A stretch of DNA of 64,000 nucleotides from Dyadobacter tibetensis Y620-1. Lineage in GTDB: Bacteria > Bacteroidota > Bacteroidia > Cytophagales > Spirosomataceae. Below, in pieces: positions 27,505 to 36,153 of the stretch. The DNA lies in the NCBI RefSeq assembly GCF_000566685.1, contig NZ_AZQN01000001.1, positions 372,001-436,000 on the forward strand. Reading direction: 5' to 3'. Within the stretch, counting starts at the first letter, position 1, and each line of letters begins with the position of its first letter. The notes below the pieces were generated by a model. The model searched no databases. It had not been told where the DNA came from and saw only the letters and a program-made list of their open reading frames with translations. A program made the translations under genes and the position numbers.

Positions 27505-28992
27505 TCAACTGGGAACTGAAAAGTCTTTGTCTAAAATAAAATCTGAAATAATTTTCTTGTTATATCCCTTATAGCCACCCAGAAAATCCCTGCCAACCTG
27601 CTGAATATATCGCTTCATTCTGGGGGAATTTAATTGTGTTAAAAGTGCCTCGTAGTCAATACAGGTTTTAATAAAGTAACCAGAATAAAGGGTGCAATCA
27701 GGGTTTTCATATAAAACAAAATTTGGCTCCTTATTAATAGGGGAAAAAATGATTTTTTTGCCAAAGGAATGATCCAAAGCTTGTCCACGACCGAAAGCGT
27801 ACCAGGCTACAGCATTGGGTGTTCCTTTATCTCTTAGGCTTAAATCCGCCTTGATACTACATAAATATCGATAAGCAAAAGGGAAACGCTCTTTCAGAAC
27901 CGATTCAGGGATGATTTTATTTTTCCCTTTACTATTCTTTTGATAAGGAAAAATAATGTACTCCGTAATAGGGTCATCTGAACATTTAAGTTTGGAGCCT
28001 TTAATGATAGGGCGTAGGAGCGTCGATTCAATAGCTACGCGATGCCCTTGTCGCGTTTCTATCATAGCCAAATGTGCGGCCTGTTCGATAAGTCTGACGA
28101 TATACAAATGGTCGGACAAAGTGGTAATACCAACCGATATTTCACAAATATCCCCAAGGCGGATTCCTATAGCCCCAGGCGAGGAGGTGAGCCCCATATT
28201 CCATGCTTTTCCGATTTCAAGATACTCATAAGGAATGTTTGTTTCCCTGTATCGGAAATTACTATCGCAGACTTCGTATCTTATGGAATTTTGCTGCTGG
28301 TTTCTAAAGATGCTTATCGCTGAATAGGTGCCTACAGATCCAAACAGGCGCTGAGCTTCATAATTAATTATTTTTACCATAGATCGGGTGGTACGAATAT
28401 GATCCCGTAAATGCTGAGCGGCCGAAGTGGTAAGGTACGAATTAGGCGTAATGATGACACAAATACCTGTATCGCTTAATAGATGGTACGCTTGTTCGAA
28501 GAAGGCCAGGTAAATATCGGAGGAGCCAAAGCTACAAGTTACATAACTCTGGAGCAAAAAGCTCCGATATTCAGGTGCAAGGTTCTGTTGTCGGATATAA
28601 GGAGGGTTACTGAATATGAAGTCATAATGCTGTTGCGGTTCATTATTGCGTAAGGCGTCACAGCATCTAAGATTCCAGTCAATTTGAAAGGGGTAGGGTT
28701 CAAGTAATTGGTTTAGTTTATTTCTACATTCATTTATTGCCTGTGCATCCGTATCCCAGCCATAAATGTTCATGAGCGCCTTTTCTTTATTTTCCTCGGG
28801 GTAATTATACAGAATATTTTTAATGATGGGAATAAGAAATCTTCCGTCTCCACAGGCCATATCCAGAATTAAGCTATTTTCAGAAGCCCAGTATACACCC
28901 GATTCCATTAACATTTTTTCAACTATATGATCGGGGGTGTATACCTTGCCAAGGCGTTTGGAAGCTGGTAATGGTTGCGAGTCAGAGGGCAT
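27505..28992 (-). CDS. Orphan Eco57I/TaqI-like adenine-specific DNA methyltransferase
   Basis: 495 residues from the ATG at 28992 (a TTG start at 29007 is possible). Motif I LDMACGDGRF (residues 44-53) binds SAM; motif IV NPPY (129-132, in FIFSNPPYIRQQN) is the N6-adenine catalytic site. The C-terminal half (from about 260) resembles TaqI-like target-recognition domains. No restriction nuclease is adjacent: the downstream gene is an MFS transporter. It may be a solitary modification enzyme or the remains of a type II/IIG system, though the N-terminal nuclease of IIG enzymes is absent. Confidence 0.82.
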   Translation of the reverse strand: MPSDSQPLPASKRLGKVYTPDHIVEKMLMESGVYWASENSLILDMACGDGRFLIPIIKNILYNYPEENKEKALMNIYGWDTDAQAINECRNKLNQLLEPYPFQIDWNLRCCDALRNNEPQQHYDFIFSNPPYIRQQNLAPEYRSFLLQSYVTCSFGSSDIYLAFFEQAYHLLSDTGICVIITPNSYLTTSAAQHLRDHIRTTRSMVKIINYEAQRLFGSVGTYSAISIFRNQQQNSIRYEVCDSNFRYRETNIPYEYLEIGKAWNMGLTSSPGAIGIRLGDICEISVGITTLSDHLYIVRLIEQAAHLAMIETRQGHRVAIESTLLRPIIKGSKLKCSDDPITEYIIFPYQKNSKGKNKIIPESVLKERFPFAYRYLCSIKADLSLRDKGTPNAVAWYAFGRGQALDHSFGKKIIFSPINKEPNFVLYENPDCTLYSGYFIKTCIDYEALLTQLNSPRMKRYIQQVGRDFLGGYKGYNKKIISDFILDKDFSVPS

Positions 28993-29007
28993 AGAATACT
29001 CGAGCAA

Positions 29008-29326
29008 TCTAGTGGTTTTAAGGGAATAACTGGATGTCTAGCAATGAAAATACGGCTAAGGAAAGGATGGTTGTTTCCGTAAGACAGTAGATGATTTGTA
29101 ATATTTGAGGCATTAGATCTCGAATTATGAAAGATAATGTAATCGATTTTTATTATCTGCTTTCCTGGTGCTAGAATAATTCAAGTCTTCGTTATCTCTT
29201 TACTTTTGTGCTTATGATGTCCTTTTTTCTTTCCAAATATACTTCTAAATTAGCTGCTACTCAAATAATGATCGCAGCGATCCTCATCCGACGTATGAAT
29301 CATTAAATAACCTAAATACCTTGATA
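29008..29326. other. Divergent spacer between methyltransferase and isomerase genes
   Basis: 319 bases, no gene. It contains an exact -7-type TACTTTTG at 29201-29208 on the plus strand, 119 bases before the isomerase start; no good -33 TTTG lies 19-21 bases ahead of it. Confidence 0.4.
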
Positions 29327-30259
29327 ATGTTAAAATTAGGATTCAATAGTGCTATTTTAGCCGGATTTGGCTTGGAACATGTATTGCAATTTGCCGGTAA
29401 TCACGGTTTTTCCTGTGTAGAGGTCATGTGCTGGCCGGCCGAGAATACCGATACACGGAGATATGCAGGGGTCTCACATATTGATGTAAATGCATTGAAT
29501 AACAAGAGAATGGCGGAAATCCGATTTGCCCTTAATGAGACTAAGGTAGGCATTTCTGCATTGGGGTATTATCCAAATATAATGGACCCAGATCCCGTCC
29601 GGTCAGAATTTTACCTTGAGCATCTTAAATCAGTGATTCGTGCCGCAGCAAAACTAAAGGTGCCTGTGGTGACAACTTTCATAGGGCGCGATCCTTCCAA
29701 AAATATTCAGGAGAACCTAAAGACTTTCGCTGATGTATGGCCCGGCATTGTAAAGGTGGCTGAGGAAGAAAATATCAAATTGGCTATTGAAAACTGTCCC
29801 ATGTTCTTTACTAATGACGAATGGCCCGGAGGAAAAAACCTCGCCATCAGTCCGGCAGTTTGGGACCGGATGTTTGAAATTATTCCAAGTCCAATTTTTG
29901 GACTCAATTATGACCCTTCTCATATGATTTGGCAGATGATGGATGAGATAAAGCCAATTTATAATTATAAAAATCGTTTGCATCATATCCATTTAAAGGA
30001 TGCCAGGATTTACAAGGACCAATTGGATCGTGTTGGTATCTTGGCCAATCCGCTGGAATATCATTCCCCCAAATTACCGGGTATGGGTGATGTGGACTGG
30101 AGGGCATTCTTTGCCGCCCTTACCGATGTTCGCTATCGGGGTCCTGTAGTCATAGAAGTAGAAGATAAAGCCTACGAAAGCAATCTTGCCGATGTTAGAA
30201 CCGCCATTTTAACGAGTAGAAATTACGTAAAACAATTCTTGGGCGATACGGCTGTATGA
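29327..30259 (+). CDS. Sugar phosphate isomerase/epimerase (AP endonuclease 2 family)
   Basis: 310 residues from the ATG at 29327 (two codons after an in-frame TTG). A cytoplasmic TIM barrel: FSCVEVMCWPAEN, LKVPVVTTFIGRDPSKN, IKLAIENCPMFF, FGLNYDPSHMIWQM, LHHIHLKDARIY and GPVVIEVEDKAYE carry the Glu/His/Asp residues that bind the divalent metal in xylose-isomerase-like enzymes. Close relatives act on inositol, keto-sugars or tagatose-like substrates; the substrate cannot be told from sequence. It ends before an intrinsic terminator and a convergent MFS gene, which could be its transport partner. Confidence 0.88.
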   Translation: MLKLGFNSAILAGFGLEHVLQFAGNHGFSCVEVMCWPAENTDTRRYAGVSHIDVNALNNKRMAEIRFALNETKVGISALGYYPNIMDPDPVRSEFYLEHLKSVIRAAAKLKVPVVTTFIGRDPSKNIQENLKTFADVWPGIVKVAEEENIKLAIENCPMFFTNDEWPGGKNLAISPAVWDRMFEIIPSPIFGLNYDPSHMIWQMMDEIKPIYNYKNRLHHIHLKDARIYKDQLDRVGILANPLEYHSPKLPGMGDVDWRAFFAALTDVRYRGPVVIEVEDKAYESNLADVRTAILTSRNYVKQFLGDTAV

Positions 30260-30320
30260 ATGGAGGTCGGATAGATATTGCTTTATCCTAAGGCTCTGGC
30301 TTAAGGAAGAGGTATAAAAA

Positions 30321-30352
30321 ATCCAGGATGCTTGTTTACAGGTATCCTGGAT
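30321..30352. terminator. Bidirectional terminator, isomerase / MFS
   Basis: Stem atccaggat (30321-30329) and atcctggat (30344-30352), flanked by A6 on the left and T5 on the right, in the gap between convergent genes. Confidence 0.8.
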
Positions 30353-30372
30353 TTTTGCATTTATAACTTGGT

Positions 30373-31533
30373 TTATATTAATTTCGAGCGTGAGGCTAAA
30401 ATCGCTGTGCATGAAGCCAAGAGGGCCACAATCAAGAAAGATAGGCGCAGATTGGAAAACTGGGCAACGATTCCTATTAAGGGAGGGCCAATCAGAAAGC
30501 CAATAAAGCTAATGGACGAAACCGCTGCCAGAGCCATGCCCGATGACATACTTTTGGAGCGTCCTGTGGCTCCGTAAACCAAGGGTACGACCGATGATAC
30601 TCCGAAACCTACCAATAGGAAACCTAAAGTAGCTGTTTCTAAGAAAGGAAGAGCAATTGCTATGGCTAGACCAGTACCCATTAGGATACCACTTAGCCTG
30701 AGGATTTTTTTACGACCTATGCGGTTAGCTAGCCAGTCTCCAGTAAATCTCCCGGCCGTCATAGTGGCCATAAAGGCAACATAGCCCAGTGAAGTCCACT
30801 GCGTGGGAACGGCAACTACTTCCTGAAAATATACCCCGCTCCAGTCGAACATAGCCCCTTCACAAACCATGGCACAGAAACCAATTAAACCCAGTATTAA
30901 TAGATCTCGATCCGGTTTCACCCACAAAGGCGCGGCATTTTCTTTGGACTGGCCGCGATCTGGGAAAGAATGTCTGTTTGCAATTAAGATAATGGCCAGA
31001 GCGGCAATGGCTATAAAAACAAAATGTATATGCGGAGGGACACCTTTTGAGATAAAAATGGAGCCAATCATAGCGCTGATAAAGCCTGCCAGACTCCATA
31101 GACCATGAAATGAGGCCATGATAGATTTTCCATAGGCTTGCTCAACTTCAACAGCCTGAGTATTTACGGCTATATTGGTTAGATTTCCCCATAAACCAAA
31201 GGCAAAAAGCACAATCACCAAGTGCTCGACACGGGTAACGAAACCAATACAGGTAAGGGTCAGAGCATAGAGTATAGCGCCTACAAAAACCATTTTCCTG
31301 CTACCATATTTAGTGACCATCCAGCCCGATAAGGGTAGGCTTGCCATTAATCCTATAGGGAGTGCGAGTAAGACCGTTCCCAGCCCACCTTCAGAAAGAT
31401 GCATGAGCCTTTTAATATCAGGAATACGGCTGGCCCATGCGGCAAAGCTCAGTCCTTGCACGAAAAAGAAGGCTGCTACGGCCCAGCGTAAAAAACGTCG
31501 GGAGTGTGAAGGTGATAGAATGGATATGTTCAT
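30373..31533 (-). CDS. MFS transporter, YbjJ-like
   Basis: 386 residues with twelve hydrophobic segments. The opening FVQGLSFAAWASRIPDIKRL and LGTVLLALPIGLMASLPLSG match the YbjJ-like group of the major facilitator superfamily; MFDWSGVYFQEV and MTAGRFTGDWLANRIGRKK are also typical. Substrates of this group are unknown; sugars or metabolites have been suggested. Convergent with the isomerase gene. Confidence 0.85.
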   Translation of the reverse strand: MNISILSPSHSRRFLRWAVAAFFFVQGLSFAAWASRIPDIKRLMHLSEGGLGTVLLALPIGLMASLPLSGWMVTKYGSRKMVFVGAILYALTLTCIGFVTRVEHLVIVLFAFGLWGNLTNIAVNTQAVEVEQAYGKSIMASFHGLWSLAGFISAMIGSIFISKGVPPHIHFVFIAIAALAIILIANRHSFPDRGQSKENAAPLWVKPDRDLLILGLIGFCAMVCEGAMFDWSGVYFQEVVAVPTQWTSLGYVAFMATMTAGRFTGDWLANRIGRKKILRLSGILMGTGLAIAIALPFLETATLGFLLVGFGVSSVVPLVYGATGRSKSMSSGMALAAVSSISFIGFLIGPPLIGIVAQFSNLRLSFLIVALLASCTAILASRSKLI

Positions 31534-31982
31534 AGTATATATTTTTATTGGAGAAGCTGGTATTGCATTATTTTGCTATTAATTCATCTCCTTAATGTTC
31601 TGGATTTTTATAGGCATATAACAAATAGGCCCTTCATTTTACAAAAATAAACGTTTTTAAGATTTATTGATTCACTAAAGTTGTACTTTTTTAATAATAT
31701 AAAAAAGTAGTTATTGTACTAATTGTATAAATTGAATTTTGTTTGCTTTTTTTAAGAATATACGAACTTTAAAATGGTGGTTAATAGTTAACTTGCTTGT
31801 TGCATTTTGGATGGGAAGAACCTTTGGTATTGAATTTTTAGGTATTGACGTGTTCTTGATATCGGAGCGCAATTTTCCGCAATATTCAGGGATGTAAGGG
31901 AGTCACATAGTGGGGAGAAGGAATTAAGTTGTCTAGGGAGTGAACAAGAGGAAGCTTACCCAATTAAAATCTAGATTTGTTT
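31534..31982. other. AT-rich divergent spacer
   Basis: About 450 bases with no gene. It carries a 9-bp inverted repeat (see 31684-31709) and must hold the promoters of the MFS gene (minus) and the DUF6134 gene (plus). No RNA gene was recognised. Confidence 0.5.
31684..31709. repeat. 9-bp inverted repeat tactttttt / aaaaaagta
   Basis: Arms at 31684-31692 and 31701-31709 with an AT-only 8-base loop, in a divergent promoter spacer. It could be an operator, or a chance product of AT richness. Confidence 0.3.
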
Positions 31983-32588
31983 ATGATTATATATCAAGGA
32001 GTCATATTATTTTTAATCTTATTTATTTCGCCCTTTAATTTCTGTTCAGGGCAATATCAGGAATATGCGTTGGTTGTGGGGGGTAAAAAAGTAGGCGCCT
32101 TGAAGGTATATCCCCAAGACAGTGCCAAATCGGTTAAAGTCTTTAAGGTAGAATCTGAATTCAAAATGTTATTTCAAAATGGCAGATTTTCTAACACCAG
32201 TATATATTCTAACGGAAAATTGGTGCAGGCAGACTTTGTGCATAGTCTAAATGGGAATACCAAAGAGCGGACCAACACTAAATATAAAACATCTCAGCTC
32301 TATGAAGTCCGGTTTAACGATGAGGCTGGACAGTCTAAGGCCATACAGAATATCACAGAACCCATTCATGCGACGCTTACAACCTTGTTTTATAAGGAGC
32401 CGAAAGGAATTCGATCGGTTTATTCAGAACGGTTTGGGCAATTCTGTGCTGTAAGTAAGTTGTCTCTCCAGGATTATAAAGTGCAGATGCCAGATGGCAA
32501 GCAGAATGTTTATTCTTATCGGGATGGACGTTTTTTTGAGATGCAAACAGAATTGGCAGGATTTAGACTACGAATTGTTAGGCAGTAA
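31983..32588 (+). CDS. DUF6134 family secreted protein
   Basis: 201 residues from the ATG at 31983 (the frame opens with TTG six bases earlier). A signal peptide (GVILFLILFISPFNFCSG) leads into a domain seen in Bacteroidota as DUF6134: YALVVGGKKVGALKVYP near residue 30, VESEFKMLFQNGRFSNTSIYSNGKL, NGNTKERTNTKY, and the closing QDYKVQMPDGKQNVYSYRDGRFFEM. Beta-strand rich, presumably periplasmic. Function is not known. Confidence 0.75.
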   Translation: MIIYQGVILFLILFISPFNFCSGQYQEYALVVGGKKVGALKVYPQDSAKSVKVFKVESEFKMLFQNGRFSNTSIYSNGKLVQADFVHSLNGNTKERTNTKYKTSQLYEVRFNDEAGQSKAIQNITEPIHATLTTLFYKEPKGIRSVYSERFGQFCAVSKLSLQDYKVQMPDGKQNVYSYRDGRFFEMQTELAGFRLRIVRQ

Positions 32589-32600
32589 TTGATGATCATA

Positions 32601-32634
32601 AAAAAGGGGAAACAAGATTTTGTTTCCCCTTTTT
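32601..32634. terminator. Strong bidirectional terminator after the DUF6134 gene
   Basis: A 14-bp perfect stem (32601-32614 with 32621-32634) including A5/T5 flanks and a GGGGAAACA core, loop agattt. It separates convergent genes. Confidence 0.9.
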
Positions 32635-32650
32635 TATGCCCCGTTAAGAA

Positions 32651-33067
32651 TTAATCAATATTAGGATACTCTATTTCTTTAGGCGACACCGTATCCGCCA
32701 CTCTATATTTTACCGATGGCTCAGGCAATTGAGGACTTTTATAGTGACGCTCAGACATTAAGGGGTTGAGTTTAAATCCCTCTGGTTCATAGGAACGGAA
32801 AACCAGCAACGCCTTCGGTTTAGAGGCATATTTCGGTGTGATGATGGAATTGGCTTTCCGATGCATATTGGCAGAACGTTCTATATGGTTGAAAGTGGGA
32901 ACTTCAACCTTCTTCTCTTCTGCTATTTTAGCCTTAAGAGCCTTGTTTGGATGCTTGTAATTATGTGTGGAAATGCCAGGATCCACTATATTTTGGCTTG
33001 AAGCATTTGGCGTAATATAGATATACACGACCATCATAGTCGCTGCTAGGGATGTTATTTTTCTCAT
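32651..33067 (-). CDS. Unknown secreted protein, 138 residues
   Basis: Family not recognised. A signal peptide (MRKITSLAATMMVVYIYITPNASS) is followed by a polar, proline- and lysine-rich body with little predicted fold (KALKAKIAEEKKVEVPTFNH, LLVFRSYEPEGFKLNP, SERHYKSPQLPEPSVKY). The clean signal peptide and position between a strong terminator and a promoter-rich spacer support it as real. Confidence 0.6.
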   Translation of the reverse strand: MRKITSLAATMMVVYIYITPNASSQNIVDPGISTHNYKHPNKALKAKIAEEKKVEVPTFNHIERSANMHRKANSIITPKYASKPKALLVFRSYEPEGFKLNPLMSERHYKSPQLPEPSVKYRVADTVSPKEIEYPNID

Positions 33068-33325
33068 AGTCTCTATTTATTTAATCATTGCTGATGGCCT
33101 TGCGGCATGTATGCAATAAACAAAAAAAATTATTCCAATTCCACTCTGCTATATTTTAGCAAAAACGGTTAAAATAGAACTTGAGAGCCTATTATTTTAT
33201 ACCAGTTTCACTCATTTCTAGATTTTCTTAGGTGATTAGGTTGATATTTAAACCTAATCTTTTGAATTCCTGAAAAAATACCGGAAAAGAGCCTGCAAAC
33301 AGCATTTGTAATAAAATTTAAAATT

Positions 33326-34210
33326 TTACAATTTTATGAGTTCAAGTGTAGATTTTTTTGCTCCTTGGCAAATTCGTTGTACCGGAAGGTCGTTGGCATC
33401 TTCTCCAAAGGGATCCTCAATTTCTTCTGCGATTACCTCTAAGCTCGCCAGAATATAAAAGATGAACATCACAAATGGAACAACCCACCAATGCAAACTA
33501 AAAACATATCCAATAGGCAGGGTTACACAGTAAAGAAATATAAACTTCTTAATAAAGGAACTGTATGAAAGGGGGATGGGGGTGTTCTTGATTCTCTCAC
33601 ATGCTCCACAAATATTGGTAAAAGATTCCAATTCCTGATTCAGGACGAGCATATGCTCGGGTAATATAACCCCTGATTTTTGTAACTTGTAGATGTTGGT
33701 AAACAGGTCGTTCGCAATTTGATTAGGTATATGTTCGGAAGAGATAAGTGAAGAACGTTGAAAACTGGCTACAGGGGTAAACTCTTCCTCTTTGAATTGT
33801 CCTCTTAGATGATTCTTCAAGGCAAAAGCATAATTAGGAATCATAGCTCGAAAGTAGGATCGAATTTCATGGTCTTCTGCTGGTAAAAATGCGTTGAGTT
33901 TTAGGGACAAATTCCGGCTGATATTCATTAGCCCGCCCCATTGTTTGCGACCTTCCCACCAACGGTCATACGCGGTATTGGTTCTAAATACCAATAGCAT
34001 AGAAATTACAAAGCCTAGAAGACTGTGCATGGAGGATACATTTTTTAAGTCACTAGTATCTTTTAAATTCAAGTATTCTAAAATGAAATAAGCGATAAGG
34101 GCCGAATAAAACCCAATACTAATGATGAAGGGTGTAAGTATTCTTAGAGTATCCGCCCTTTTATAATAGAAAATGTATTTGAACCAATCCTTGGGGTTAT
34201 AATCAATCAT
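33326..34210 (-). CDS. Bestrophin-family anion channel
   Basis: 294 residues. The bestrophin/UPF0187 signature FRTNTAYDRWWEGRKQWGG lies near residue 75, followed by the central MIPNYAFALKNHLRG helix region and the C-terminal EIEDPFGEDANDLP motif near 268, which forms the calcium clasp in eukaryotic bestrophins. Hydrophobic segments near 25-45, 55-75, 220-260 form the pore pentamer. Bacterial homologues conduct ions across the inner membrane. Its start overlaps the end of the exonuclease gene by 8 bases, so the two are co-transcribed. Confidence 0.92.
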   Translation of the reverse strand: MIDYNPKDWFKYIFYYKRADTLRILTPFIISIGFYSALIAYFILEYLNLKDTSDLKNVSSMHSLLGFVISMLLVFRTNTAYDRWWEGRKQWGGLMNISRNLSLKLNAFLPAEDHEIRSYFRAMIPNYAFALKNHLRGQFKEEEFTPVASFQRSSLISSEHIPNQIANDLFTNIYKLQKSGVILPEHMLVLNQELESFTNICGACERIKNTPIPLSYSSFIKKFIFLYCVTLPIGYVFSLHWWVVPFVMFIFYILASLEVIAEEIEDPFGEDANDLPVQRICQGAKKSTLELIKL

Positions 34211-34793
34211 TGAATTTTAGTCGGTCAGTGAGTTTGAAAAAGGCCTTGAAACAAAGAGCAGTTAACTGGGCATCTTCTAAGGCATTATGTTGGTCTCCTT
34301 CTCTTTCAAAACCGAAATAGGATGCTACTGAACCTAAGCTTAAAGAGCGGGGGACAGATTTTCCATTCTTTTCCAAAATTTGAAAAAACAAATAGGAAAC
34401 GGTATGTAAATCAATAAGTTTATTGGAAAAAGGCCAACGCATCTTCTCCTGCTTATAGGCATAACGAAGAAAGTTAATATCATTAATTACGCTCTGTCCG
34501 CAGATTACGATATTGGAAAGGTTAGGCTTTCCTCCGTTATGTTTTTTTAGCCAGTCTTCAAATTCTGGAATGACATCATAAATCATAGGGGCATCTTCCA
34601 GATCTTCTAATGAAAGCCCATGAATTTTTTCGGACCTACTTGAAAAGGATTCTTCATTTTCTGGGTATACATTCGTTAAGTAAGTACCCAACGGATTCCA
34701 ATTATCATCGAAAAGCTCTGCGCCTAATTGGATTATTTCGTTCCAGCCGGGTTCCGGTCCGGTCATTTCAATGTCGAGAACTAAAAATGCCAT
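34203..34793 (-). CDS. DEDDh 3'-5' exonuclease (DnaQ/RNase T family)
   Basis: 196 residues, a single exonuclease domain. Exo I LDIEMTGPEPG (Asp7, Glu9), Exo II region INDINFLRYAYKQE and Exo III HNALEDAQLTAL with the catalytic His-Asp pair. It degrades DNA or RNA from the 3' end; proofreading or RNA trimming cannot be told apart from sequence. It is standalone, not fused to a polymerase or UvrC domain. Confidence 0.9.
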   Translation of the reverse strand: MAFLVLDIEMTGPEPGWNEIIQLGAELFDDNWNPLGTYLTNVYPENEESFSSRSEKIHGLSLEDLEDAPMIYDVIPEFEDWLKKHNGGKPNLSNIVICGQSVINDINFLRYAYKQEKMRWPFSNKLIDLHTVSYLFFQILEKNGKSVPRSLSLGSVASYFGFEREGDQHNALEDAQLTALCFKAFFKLTDRLKFND

Positions 34794-34921
34794 GGAGATT
34801 AATTTAAGGGTTTTGAATTAAAAATATAGACAATTGGCACGGTCTATGCTTATTTTTGTTGGCAAAAATAGAAAACAATCCATTTTTATACATTTTTAAT
34901 TTCGATTATTCATCTTCCGAT

Positions 34922-36079
34922 ATGGCTATAGATTATCATAACATACCCTCACCGTGCTTTGTATTACAGGAATCTCTTTTACGTAGTAACCTTCAATTGA
35001 TAGATACTGTACAAAAGTCGGCAGGCTGTAAAATTATATTGGCCCTGAAGGGGTTTTCTATGTATTCGGTTTTTCCTATAGTTAATGAATACCTTTCCGG
35101 AGCCACCGCAAGTTCTTTGAATGAGATTAAGTTGATCAATGAGTTTATGGAAAGGCCAGCGCATACCTATATGCCAGCCTATTTGCCTGAAGAGTTTGAG
35201 GAAGTGCTAAGACGTAGCAGTCATATCACCTTTAATTCTTTAAGTCAATACGAGAAGTTTAAAGAGGCTATAACACAATTCAGGGAAGTTAATCCGGATC
35301 ATTCCTTGTCGTTTGGAATACGTATTAATCCACAATATTCAGAGGTGAGCACCGATATGTATAATCCCTGTGTTCCCGGCTCACGCTTAGGTGTGACAAG
35401 GGATAAACTACCGGATAGTCTTCCAGAGGGGATAGAGGGCCTACATTTTCATACACTTTGTGAAAATGGATCCGATACCCTGGAACGTACTCTTGAAGCG
35501 GTGGAAGATCGCTTTGGAGATTTGTTATATCAGGCCAAGTGGCTGAATATGGGAGGAGGGCATCTGATGACAAGAGATGGTTATGATATTGATAAGTTAA
35601 TCACTTTAGTAAAAGCCATTCGCCAGAAATATGATTTGGAGGTCATTCTTGAGCCCGGATCCGCTATTGCCTGGCGTACCGGAGACCTATTGACAACAGT
35701 TCTGGATGTTATGGACAGTCAAGGAATACAGGTCGCCATTTTGGACACCTCGTTTGCTGCCCACATGCCCGATACCCTTGAAATGCCATATAAACCTTAT
35801 ATTAAAAATGCCTACCAGGAAGCTGTAGTAGGGAAAGAGGTATATAGAATGGGGGGGATGACCTGCCTAGCGGGAGATTTTATTGGTGATTATTCCTTCG
35901 ATCATCCCTTGAAAGAAGGAGATCAGATCGTCTTTGAGGATATGATGCATTATACCATGGTGAAGACTACAACATTCAATGGTGTGAATCTTCCGTCTAT
36001 CGGTATGTGGACTAAGGAAAATCAATTTGAACTCATCCGATCCTTTGGTTATGAATCTTTCAAAGATCGTTTGTCTTAA
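34922..36079 (+). CDS. nspC: Carboxynorspermidine decarboxylase
   Basis: PLP enzyme of the alanine racemase-fold decarboxylases; makes norspermidine or spermidine from the carboxylated precursor in the alternative polyamine route. From the ATG at 34922 it has 385 residues; the frame is open 22 codons upstream but the family starts at about IPSPCFVLQE. PLP lysine in ILALKGFSMYSVFP, WLNMGGGHLMTRDGYD, EPGSAIAWRTGDLLT, and CLAGDFIGDYSF carry family residues. The usual partner carboxynorspermidine synthase is not in this window. A TATTTTTG -7-like box lies at 34851-34858. Confidence 0.94.
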   Translation: MAIDYHNIPSPCFVLQESLLRSNLQLIDTVQKSAGCKIILALKGFSMYSVFPIVNEYLSGATASSLNEIKLINEFMERPAHTYMPAYLPEEFEEVLRRSSHITFNSLSQYEKFKEAITQFREVNPDHSLSFGIRINPQYSEVSTDMYNPCVPGSRLGVTRDKLPDSLPEGIEGLHFHTLCENGSDTLERTLEAVEDRFGDLLYQAKWLNMGGGHLMTRDGYDIDKLITLVKAIRQKYDLEVILEPGSAIAWRTGDLLTTVLDVMDSQGIQVAILDTSFAAHMPDTLEMPYKPYIKNAYQEAVVGKEVYRMGGMTCLAGDFIGDYSFDHPLKEGDQIVFEDMMHYTMVKTTTFNGVNLPSIGMWTKENQFELIRSFGYESFKDRLS

Positions 36080-36089
36080 ATAATCATTT

Positions 36090-36130
36090 ATCCAGACAGT
36101 GAGAGTGGGCAACCGCTCCCCTGTCTGGAT
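36090..36130. terminator. Bidirectional terminator, nspC / PIG-L deacetylase
   Basis: Perfect 10-bp stem atccagacag (36090-36099) with ctgtctggat (36121-36130), in the gap of convergent genes. The 21-base loop has a short inner stem. No long T run. Confidence 0.6.
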
Positions 36131-36153
36131 CCAAGGTAATTATGCATCTATTC

